6,332 nucleotides of DNA. Origin: Alphaproteobacteria bacterium (GTDB lineage: Bacteria; Pseudomonadota; Alphaproteobacteria; RF32; UBA3637). Below, one piece after another: positions 1 to 6,310 of this stretch. How positions within the stretch are numbered: the stretch's first letter is position 1; every line of letters starts with the position of its first letter. The DNA lies in the NCBI GenBank assembly GCA_017632555.1, contig JAGBRF010000088.1, forward strand, positions 1-6,332, given 5' to 3'. The translations under genes and the position numbers were made by a program. The notes under the pieces were generated by a model, which made no database searches, was not told the origin of the DNA, and saw nothing but the letters and a program-made list of their open reading frames with translations.

Positions 1-266
1 ACATAGTCGGCGTGTCCCGGGCAGTCAACGTGTGCATAGTGTCTTTTATCTGTTTCATATTCAACGTGGGATGTGTTAATGGTAATACCACGAGCTCTTT
101 CTTCCGGAGCTTTATCAATATTTGCGTAATCAACGAATTCGGCTTCCCCTTTTTCTGCCAATACTTTTGTAATCGCAGCGGTCAAGGTAGTTTTACCATG
201 GTCCACGTGTCCGATCGTCCCGATATTGCAGTGGGGCTTACTTCTTTCAAACTTCTCTTTTGCCAT
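1..266 (-). CDS. tuf: Elongation factor Tu, N-terminal part (cut by the window edge)
   Basis: EF-Tu is the cytoplasmic GTPase that delivers aminoacyl-tRNA to the ribosomal A site. The minus strand from the ATG at 266-264 reads 88 full codons to the left edge without a stop. The translation carries the GTP-binding signatures in order: the G1/P-loop GHVDHGKT at residues 19-26, the switch I motif RGITI at 59-63, and the G3 motif DCPGH at 81-85. The reading stops at ADY (residues 86-88), so about 300 residues of a normal ~395-residue EF-Tu lie outside the window. The start is the canonical MAKEKFER, with a purine-rich AGAAAGAGAG sequence ending about 9 bases upstream. The [10 protein letters not shown] segment is typical of alphaproteobacterial EF-Tu, from memory. 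Nothing is odd in the visible part. The identity is essentially certain; whether this is the only tuf copy cannot be told. Confidence 0.98.
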   Translation of the reverse strand, partial: MAKEKFERSKPHCNIGTIGHVDHGKTTLTAAITKVLAEKGEAEFVDYANIDKAPEERARGITINTSHVEYETDKRHYAHVDCPGHADY

Positions 267-387
267 TTTTTATTTCTCTCTTTCTGACTAAAAAGTTAAT
301 ACAAACCCCATAACGGGGATAAACTATCAAGCTGTCTTGGTCGCTTAAACTCACCATTTTCCGACAAATAATCGAAAGTTAAAACAA

Positions 388-416
388 CTTTTAAACGTTT
401 TTATGATAAATGTCAA
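388..416 (-). promoter_or_regulatory. Putative sigma-70 promoter of tuf
   Basis: Read on the minus strand, 416-411 is a perfect TTGACA preceded by C, which gives the CTTGAC favoured in alphaproteobacteria. After a 17-base spacer, 393-388 reads TAAAAG, a four-of-six match to TATAAT. Transcription would start near 381 and leave a leader of roughly 115 bases before the tuf ATG at 266. A perfect -35 with optimal spacing fits a highly expressed gene. A second perfect TTGACA on the same strand at 479-474 has no good -10 at normal spacing. The start site is inferred. Confidence 0.6.
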
Positions 417-418
417 GC

Positions 419-436
419 ACTTTTTTTAAAAAAAGT
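419..436. promoter_or_regulatory. 18-bp A/T palindrome upstream of the tuf -35, possible UP element
   Basis: The sequence ACT7A7GT is a perfect 18-bp palindrome (seven T then seven A, flanked by AC and GT). It begins two bases upstream of the CTTGACA -35 of tuf as read on the minus strand, which is where an A-tract UP element bound by the RNA polymerase alpha C-terminal domain would sit. The position and composition are seen; the UP-element role is inferred. It could instead be a bend or part of a hairpin. It is not a convincing terminator because the stem has no G+C-rich base. Confidence 0.4.
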
Positions 437-516
437 TTAATTTTTAGTTAAATTCGTAAATAAATTTTATCTTTGTCAAAAACCATAAAAAAAACAACCG
501 AAAAATGACAAAAAAA

Positions 517-532
517 GCAAATTTTTTATTGC
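517..532. promoter_or_regulatory. Imperfect inverted repeat GCAA-N8-TTGC overlapping the -35 zone
   Basis: The half-sites GCAA (517-520) and TTGC (529-532) are inverted around a T-rich centre. They cover the place where the -35 hexamer of the rightward promoter (TATAAT at 542-547) should be, and that hexamer is missing. An operator or activator site is possible. The arms are only four bases long, so chance is a serious alternative in DNA this AT-rich. Confidence 0.2.
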
Positions 533-541
533 ATTTACTAT

Positions 542-547
542 TATAAT
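542..547 (+). promoter_or_regulatory. TATAAT -10 box of the autotransporter gene
   Basis: A perfect TATAAT occurs at 542-547. At the usual -35 distance (about 519-524) there is only AAATTT, so no recognisable TTGACA hexamer is present. Upstream A- and T-tracts (487-527) may compensate, or an activator may be needed. The predicted transcription start is about 553-556. It coincides with the upstream ATG at 553, which makes that ATG an unlikely start codon and leaves a leader of about 65 bases before the ATG at 619. Confidence 0.5.
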
Positions 548-606
548 GTAGTATGGTGTTCAAAAGTGTTGAAATATATACTGGAAAATTGTGGTGCAGT
601 GATTAT

Positions 607-614
607 AAGGAAAG
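607..614 (+). promoter_or_regulatory. Ribosome binding site that fixes the autotransporter start at 619
   Basis: AAGGAAAG at 607-614 lies four bases before the ATG at 619-621 (about 8 bases from the GG to the ATG). The in-frame ATG at 553 has no comparable purine tract, only AT-rich DNA and the -10 box. The ATG at 619 also puts the signal peptide exactly at the N-terminus (MFKK followed by a hydrophobic core), whereas the 553 start would add 22 polar residues in front of it. Confidence 0.75.
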
Positions 615-618
615 TTCT

Positions 619-3600
619 ATGTTCAAGAAAAGTATCGTTTATTTACTAACTGTTTCCGTGTTAAACACGCTGTATATACAGCCCGCATTAAGTGCTCCGT
701 CCGTTGATGCCGCAAGCAGACTTTATCAAGTCGCCGCCTCCGAAGGATACGAAGGCGTCCAAAGATTGGTTCGTTCCGGATATAATTTGGAAAGAACTGA
801 TGCCAACGGAAACACCGCTTTGTGTTTAGCTTCCTTATATCGTAACGATTATGCTTTCAGGGCATTGGCCGGTGCCGGTGCATCAACCCAAGCCAGATGC
901 TTTGCTGCACAGGGAAAAAGATACCCTCAACAAAAATCTTCCGGTAAAATGATTTATTTGGGTAATGGTTTAAGCGATACAATTTACGGAGAAAACAGAC
1001 AACAATTAGAATCCGCCACGGGATTTATTTGGCCGACATCTTACACGGTCGGTGTCGGATTATTGTTGTTGGGCGGTGCCGGTATTGCCGCATTGGCTGC
1101 AAGTGGCAGTCATCATAAAAGCCACGACAATTCTTTACCGCAAATCGTTATGGAAACGGGTGATGTTTTATCAACAACTGTTCCTTCCTGCTTGGGCGGA
1201 ACATGGGTAAAAGATGGCGATTCGTATTCTTGCGACTGCGGTGACAAAGTTTTAATAAACGGTACTTGCGTTGAAAATAAAGCCGCTTATCAAACCACCA
1301 CCATTATCAACGATACAGACACCGAAGTTAAACAAGAATCCGATGCATTGCTTGCGGAATTGGGTGCTCGTTTAGTCAATAATGCGAAAATTTGGGGTAA
1401 CACAAACAGCACAAAGAATTTGGTCGGATTAAAAGTAAACGGTTTTTCATCAGAAGCTTACTCGGGTGAATTGACACCGGACACCGAATTAAAAACAATC
1501 GCTTCCAGCCAAGCCGTAAACAACGGTACTATCGAATTGGCACAATTGACAACAAACGCCGGTTCTTTATATGGTATCAAGGCTATTTCCGGTGCAACGG
1601 GCACAAATTCAAGCACGGGAACAATATCTTTGGATGTTAGAAGTTCGGAACCTGCTTATGGTTTGTATGCGGAAGAAGAAGGTTATGGATTACTCAATCA
1701 AGGCGTTATCAACTTGAACCTGTCATTGGATGCTTCCGACACATACGGTTTGTTTGCCGAAAAACGCGGTATAGTCAATGAAGGCGACATCAACATAAAG
1801 ATTACAAATCCAAACTTTAACCCCAGCGAAATTGATGACGTTGCCGGTATTTGCGCTGACAATGCTCAAAACAGCGGTAAAATCACATTAAGACGTGGGG
1901 ACTTACCCACCAATCCCGGTGATATAGTGATAGCCAATGAAAACAATTTGAACGTATATGGTATGTGGGTCAAAAACGGCGGAACAATAGAAAATGCTAC
2001 TGGTGGTTTGATTTCTTTGGATGTAACAAAAACCCCCTACTTCGTTCAGGGTATGTATGCCAGCCAAGGAACGAAAGAAATGCTCAATTCGGGTCGAATC
2101 GAAATTTTCGGTCAGTTGGCATCAAAAGAAATTGAAAACGGTGTCGGCGGTGCTTTTGCAATGCGTTGGACCGGTGGTTATGGTTCTATTATCAACAAAG
2201 GTGAAATTCAAAGTCGTTCATGTTTGAAAGACATCAACGGGGATTGCGCTTTGGATAACAACGGAAACATTCTTTATCAAAACTTGTCCCTTGTCGGCGA
2301 TGCTTATTTGACTTTCTTAAACGGTTTCCGCGGATCCATTACCAACCAAGCCGATTTGCTTTTGTATGTGACAAATGCGGCCCCCTCTACATCGGCATGG
2401 AGCTTATCCGCTATTCATTTGTTGAACAGTGCGGAAGACGGAAGCGGTGTGTTCAACCAAGCAGATATTAAAATTGACGTTACTGCCGGAACGGTTAAAA
2501 AAGGCAGTTCCGCCATGGGTATCTTTACGGAAGCGGCCCCGATTCAAAATGAAGGTGACATTCTTATCCGTTCAAAAACAGACAATTTGAATTTGTATGG
2601 TATGGCCGGTGTCGGAACAAACTCGGCTTACTCTAAAATCGACATTTTGGGCGAAGGCGCAAATACATTCCTTTACGGTTTTTCAAATTCAAACTATACA
2701 GATGGTCAAATGTACATAACATACAGCCCGAACAGTACAAACTATGGTACCATTTTGTTGGAACATCATAATTCGGGCGGAATGTTGGGTCTTTCCGGTC
2801 AAAACTTGGGAAAAATTACTTTAATTGACAAACCCGATGTACCCGATGCCAGAAATATGGAATTTGTAACCGCATTAGCCGGTGAATCAAACAGCGGTTC
2901 AGTTTCGATATCCATGCAAAAAGGTTCTTTCGGATTTTCACAAAGCGCCGGTTCATTTTCTGTTATTGAATTGATGCACGCTTATGACAAAGCCGATGCA
3001 ACAAACAAAGGGCCGCTGACTTTAAAGCTGGAAAACAGAACGGTCAATCCGTTTGTTTTGGAAATATCGGACGGAATTGGCGGAACAATACCGGTAATAA
3101 ACACAGATTATTCATACTTTGGTGGTGCATACGGAATTATTGCTGATTTACCCAACACAACGTCCAGTTCCTTTAAGATAACAAACTCTTCCGTCATCAC
3201 AATGGATGCGTCCGGAACAGCAACAAAATCAACAGCGACCGGAACAACAACCGGACATTTATTATCCGGAACTTTGACGGGTATCAGCGGATATGCTTAC
3301 GGTATTGTAAACGAAGCAAACGCCAAAATCGGTATCGACTTAAACGGTCCGGGCGGTGTTTACGGTATGCAAAACTTTGCCCATATGTTCAGAGGGGAAA
3401 CTTTGCCGGCTATCTATGCGATGTATAACGAAGGAACAATTGATATCCGTGTAACAAACACAGAAGGTACCGGAAGCGATAAGACAAGATTGATGAATTT
3501 GACTTATAAAGATAACGGTGTACGAATCAATGATCACATGATAACCATAAATTCATCCAGTGGTGATGTGACGGATGTCCCCTTCTCTGTCATCGGTATG

Positions 3601-5454
3601 ATAACAAACTCAATTGCTGTCAACAACGGTCATATTTTAATCCACGTAGAAGGCGATGCCAAAGTCGCCGGTATGGTTGCTTATGATGGTGGTATAGCGG
3701 TCAACAACGGCGAAATCAAATTCACCGGAAATGCTGATAACTTTGTTGCTTTGTATGGTACCGGCTATCGTGAAATAGTGGATATATCATATTCTACTCG
3801 CGATAAAGAAGTAAAGAAAATAAATCCGGACACCGGGGCGGAAGAAACCTATACAATACAAGAAGAAGTGGAAACAAAAACAACAACAAAACAAGATTCC
3901 AGTGTCTTCAACTACGGAACAATTATTATAAATCCGCTTTATTATAATAATGTCAACTCATCCAGCGTTATGGATGGTGGCGATGGAGCTATTCGTGCTA
4001 ATGTCGGTTCAAACCCAACCCATGCAAACCAATGGTCAAAGGTCGAACCGCCGGATGCACCGACAACTTATGATTATTCACAGTATGAAGAAGGTGATCT
4101 TTTGGATGAATTGCCTGTATCGCCTTTATCAACAACGGCGCTTTCAACAACACAATCCGAATCACCGAAAGTTGTTACCTTGAACAGCGGTGTAAATTAT
4201 ATTTCGGAAGGCAATGCCTCCTTTGAAGCAGAAGGAAATATCGTCAGCGGTTCCGTTATTGCCGGTTTAAGCAACGTCATGGACGGCAACAGCTTTGTTT
4301 ACACGGCTGACGGACGCGGTAACGGTGCAATCATCGGTAACGGTGATTCATCTATGTTGTCATTGGATTCCGCATCTTACTTATTCGATGCCAGCTTCCA
4401 AACAAACGCCAACAACGCAAACGGTTTTGATATTGTTATGACGATGAAATCATTTGATGATGTCGTGGATAATAAAAGCTTGGCATCGTTCTTGACGAAT
4501 AACTATGCGGCGGGTAATAATGAAGCATTTTTCAGTGAACTCAAATCCTTTGGTGATGCGGCCGCATTTACTTCGGCAGTGAACAGTATTATGGCATCTG
4601 ATGTCATTACCAAGTTTGCACATGAAGATATCAGTGCGATGAGAGAAATCAACTTTACAATGAATGCGGCTATGTTTGCAAACGATGATAAACAAGTCTT
4701 TGAAACACAAGGCACTGTGAACGGCTTTAACTTCAAAGACAATAATAATTCCAGCGGACAATATGCTTTGGGAACAAAACGGATTTCTCCGAACTGGAAA
4801 GTCGGTTATGCGATGAGTAAAGCAAACATCAACACGGACAATGATAATGACACAACACGTCATAATGAAATGTTCCACGTATTTGCACCCATCGGATACG
4901 AAAGAAACGGAATTAAGCTGATATCTACTCCGCAAATCGGATTTGCTCGCGGACATTATACACGTAAAGGATACAACGATACATCTTATAACGGTGTTAT
5001 AGAAAAACGTATCTTTGCTTTAATGAACGAAGCTCGTTATCCGATAGAGGTTGGCAGTTTTGAAATAGCCCCGACTGTTGAATTTAACGCAATCGCCTTT
5101 AACCAACGCGGCAGTGAAGGAAACAAAGCGTATGCTTTAACAATGCCGTCCGACAATCAATTATCTGTTGAAGCCGGTTTGGGTTTACATGCGAATAAAC
5201 AAGTCGGCAACGTCAACTTGAATGCCGGATTGATGGTGTATAAAGAATTTGCTGACCCCTACAACGTTAAAATGGGAATGCGCGGTATGGATGGTTCATT
5301 CAACCTGTATGACGATACAAATGAATATCGTGGCGTTGCCACATTCGGCTTTGACTATGACGTGAACGACTGGAACCTTTACGGCACCGTCCAACACTTC
5401 ATGGAAAGCGACACCCACACCAACGTCAAAACCGGGTTAAAGTATAAGTTCTAA
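619..5454 (+). CDS. Giant autotransporter (type V secretion) with ankyrin-like N-terminus and beta-solenoid passenger
   Basis: This 1611-residue protein is predicted to be exported by Sec and to display a passenger at the cell surface through its own outer-membrane barrel. Residues 1-26 are a signal peptide (MFKK, hydrophobic core, ALSA cleavage site). Residues ~31-94 form two ankyrin-like repeats, the second with the signature DANGNTALCLA and ending AGAGAS. Residues 142-161 are a Gly-rich hydrophobic stretch (VGVGLLLLGGAGIAALAA). Residues 191-217 hold four cysteines (C191, C205, C207, C217). From ~255 to ~1130 runs a beta-solenoid of degenerate repeats of the form YGM/L...N-x-G-x-I-x-I/L. 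A Pro/acidic linker (~1140-1175), a helical segment (~1302-1355) and the barrel (~1380-1611) follow. The barrel has alternating amphipathic strands and a final KYKF with the C-terminal Phe typical of outer-membrane barrels. The barrel is slightly short for the family. The passenger's target is unknown; adhesion is the default guess. No protease or lipase motif is evident. It stands alone between its own promoter and terminator. An in-frame ATG at 553 would add 22 residues but is disfavoured. Confidence 0.9.
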   Translation: MFKKSIVYLLTVSVLNTLYIQPALSAPSVDAASRLYQVAASEGYEGVQRLVRSGYNLERTDANGNTALCLASLYRNDYAFRALAGAGASTQARCFAAQGKRYPQQKSSGKMIYLGNGLSDTIYGENRQQLESATGFIWPTSYTVGVGLLLLGGAGIAALAASGSHHKSHDNSLPQIVMETGDVLSTTVPSCLGGTWVKDGDSYSCDCGDKVLINGTCVENKAAYQTTTIINDTDTEVKQESDALLAELGARLVNNAKIWGNTNSTKNLVGLKVNGFSSEAYSGELTPDTELKTIASSQAVNNGTIELAQLTTNAGSLYGIKAISGATGTNSSTGTISLDVRSSEPAYGLYAEEEGYGLLNQGVINLNLSLDASDTYGLFAEKRGIVNEGDINIKITNPNFNPSEIDDVAGICADNAQNSGKITLRRGDLPTNPGDIVIANENNLNVYGMWVKNGGTIENATGGLISLDVTKTPYFVQGMYASQGTKEMLNSGRIEIFGQLASKEIENGVGGAFAMRWTGGYGSIINKGEIQSRSCLKDINGDCALDNNGNILYQNLSLVGDAYLTFLNGFRGSITNQADLLLYVTNAAPSTSAWSLSAIHLLNSAEDGSGVFNQADIKIDVTAGTVKKGSSAMGIFTEAAPIQNEGDILIRSKTDNLNLYGMAGVGTNSAYSKIDILGEGANTFLYGFSNSNYTDGQMYITYSPNSTNYGTILLEHHNSGGMLGLSGQNLGKITLIDKPDVPDARNMEFVTALAGESNSGSVSISMQKGSFGFSQSAGSFSVIELMHAYDKADATNKGPLTLKLENRTVNPFVLEISDGIGGTIPVINTDYSYFGGAYGIIADLPNTTSSSFKITNSSVITMDASGTATKSTATGTTTGHLLSGTLTGISGYAYGIVNEANAKIGIDLNGPGGVYGMQNFAHMFRGETLPAIYAMYNEGTIDIRVTNTEGTGSDKTRLMNLTYKDNGVRINDHMITINSSSGDVTDVPFSVIGMITNSIAVNNGHILIHVEGDAKVAGMVAYDGGIAVNNGEIKFTGNADNFVALYGTGYREIVDISYSTRDKEVKKINPDTGAEETYTIQEEVETKTTTKQDSSVFNYGTIIINPLYYNNVNSSSVMDGGDGAIRANVGSNPTHANQWSKVEPPDAPTTYDYSQYEEGDLLDELPVSPLSTTALSTTQSESPKVVTLNSGVNYISEGNASFEAEGNIVSGSVIAGLSNVMDGNSFVYTADGRGNGAIIGNGDSSMLSLDSASYLFDASFQTNANNANGFDIVMTMKSFDDVVDNKSLASFLTNNYAAGNNEAFFSELKSFGDAAAFTSAVNSIMASDVITKFAHEDISAMREINFTMNAAMFANDDKQVFETQGTVNGFNFKDNNNSSGQYALGTKRISPNWKVGYAMSKANINTDNDNDTTRHNEMFHVFAPIGYERNGIKLISTPQIGFARGHYTRKGYNDTSYNGVIEKRIFALMNEARYPIEVGSFEIAPTVEFNAIAFNQRGSEGNKAYALTMPSDNQLSVEAGLGLHANKQVGNVNLNAGLMVYKEFADPYNVKMGMRGMDGSFNLYDDTNEYRGVATFGFDYDVNDWNLYGTVQHFMESDTHTNVKTGLKYKF
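1486..3945 (+). repeat. Degenerate protein-level solenoid repeats in the passenger
   Basis: The translation shows at least a dozen units in which a YG/AG/IG turn (YGLYAEEEG, YGLFAEKRG, AGICADN, YGMWVKNGG, QGMYASQG, IGMITNSI, AGMVAYDGG) is followed 6-15 residues later by an asparagine-ladder motif (LNQGVINL, VNEGDINI, LNSGRIEI, INKGEIQS, QNEGDILI, YNEGTIDI, VNNGHILI, VNNGEIKF). Spacing is irregular, mostly 20-40 residues. This is the pattern of a right-handed beta-helix passenger. The units have diverged at the DNA level, so this is not a tandem DNA repeat likely to expand or contract. Confidence 0.65.
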
Positions 5455-5469
5455 ACAAAAGGAAACAAA

Positions 5470-5500
5470 AAACCACCCCACCGAAATGGCGGGGTGGTTT
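5470..5500. terminator. Bidirectional rho-independent terminator between convergent genes
   Basis: The arms AAACCACCCC (5470-5479) and GGGGTGGTTT (5491-5500) pair perfectly over ten bases. Beyond one A-C mismatch, two more pairs (CC/GG) close a five-base loop GAAAT at 5483-5487. Read on the minus strand, the stem runs into a six-T tract plus more Ts (5472-5467 and beyond), which is a textbook terminator for the leftward ATPase gene ending at 5513. Read on the plus strand, the tail is only TTT then ATAT, so it is weaker but still plausible for the autotransporter gene ending at 5454. Confidence 0.9.
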
Positions 5501-5512
5501 ATATGTAAGAGT

Positions 5513-6310
5513 TTAGCAAAGTTCTTTTGTTATTTCTTCCGGACTCTCTTTCTTTTTTCGAACAATATTCTCAAGTTTTGTTTCCGAAATATATTTTTCT
5601 TTCATAATTTCATAAAAATCAGTAGAAAGGGATAATCCTTGAGCTACAAAAAGCCTTTTGGGATCAACTTTATCAGCCGATATGTACTGAATATCAGGTA
5701 GAGGAACCTCTCTGGACCCTTTAAATCCTCTGCTACGACCCAATTGTTTTATCAATGGATCTTGTATATAATCTTGTATAACATCCCTGTATGCCTTTAA
5801 ATATGAACCACCACCGCAAATAATCAATGGCAAAGAGTCTGCCCATTCTTCTGCGTAAGGATCTCGGTTTTCTTTGGTCGACCAAATTATACGTCCTAAC
5901 TGTTTATAAAAGAGATTCAAGAATTTTTCTTTATCTTCTCTTTCGTTATATCTGTCAACGCCTAACTCATTTACAGACGACATATAAAATGCATATTTAT
6001 CCATAGAGTTATCTTCAAAAATTCTAAAAGTGCAAACATCAGTTGTTCCGGCACCAATATCTATGGCACAGTATAATGCTTGTGCGGCCCCTTCTTCTTG
6101 TGTAACAAAGGATGAAACGGTGGCAACAATTTCGGGGATTATAGAACATTCAATGTCGGGTTCTTCATTGTATATGTTTTTATAATTGGTTTCAGTAATT
6201 ACTCCTTTTTCAGACAGATTATATGCCGTTTTTAGTAAAGTTATGTATTTTTCATTTTCTCCGTCCGCACTAAATTTAGCAGATGGAATTCCCATATTTA
6301 TTGTCCACAT
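5513..6310 (-). CDS. Actin/Hsp70-fold ATPase-like protein lacking its N-terminal subdomain
   Basis: The 265-residue product carries the second half of an actin/Hsp70-type ATPase. The phosphate-2 loop AIDIGAGTTD is at residues 82-91, the adenosine-binding motif LIICGGGSYL at 162-171, and a connect-2-like helix RLFVAQGLSL at 219-228. A highly charged tail (RKKKESPEEITKE) ends the protein. The segment IPEIVATVSSFV (58-69), ahead of the phosphate-2 loop, matches the helix that precedes it in this fold. What is missing is the N-terminal subdomain with the phosphate-1 loop (DxGxxxT type), normally some 100-200 residues upstream. The protein instead begins at WTINMGIPSAK, which looks like an internal strand. 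The frame is closed just upstream by TAA at 6331-6329, and the ATG at 6310-6308 has only a weak AAAGAA ahead of it. It is therefore a truncated or frameshifted gene, or the second half of a split one. The exact family and role are not recognised; filament-forming or chaperone-like functions are possible. It converges on the terminator at 5470-5500. Confidence 0.7.
   Translation of the reverse strand: MWTINMGIPSAKFSADGENEKYITLLKTAYNLSEKGVITETNYKNIYNEEPDIECSIIPEIVATVSSFVTQEEGAAQALYCAIDIGAGTTDVCTFRIFEDNSMDKYAFYMSSVNELGVDRYNEREDKEKFLNLFYKQLGRIIWSTKENRDPYAEEWADSLPLIICGGGSYLKAYRDVIQDYIQDPLIKQLGRSRGFKGSREVPLPDIQYISADKVDPKRLFVAQGLSLSTDFYEIMKEKYISETKLENIVRKKKESPEEITKELC

Noticed and set aside
12..287. 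Plus-strand open frame of 91 codons
   Set aside because: It lies opposite the tuf coding sequence, whose EF-Tu motifs are unmistakable on the minus strand; the plus translation has no recognisable content.
304..316. Short CCCC-ATAAC-GGGG hairpin in the tuf leader as a terminator or riboswitch
   Set aside because: The stem is only four pairs, has no T tract, and no larger conserved fold is visible around it.
267..618. tRNA or small RNA gene between tuf and the autotransporter (tRNAs often neighbour tuf)
   Set aside because: No cloverleaf, GGTTC-type T-loop or CCA-like end can be found; the region is too AT-rich and is adequately explained by promoters and leaders.
3340..3537. Minus-strand open frame of 65 codons inside the autotransporter gene
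   Set aside because: It is antisense to a continuous, well-supported coding region and shows no domain; it is a shadow frame.
3950..4183. Plus-strand open frame in another frame of the autotransporter gene
   Set aside because: Low-complexity translation (Met/Gln/Pro-rich) overlapping the solenoid-linker coding sequence, with no domain.
4450..4956. Two minus-strand open frames (168 and 79 codons) opposite the linker/barrel region
   Set aside because: Both are antisense to the conserved helical segment and barrel; they show no motif and are best explained by codon bias of the real gene.
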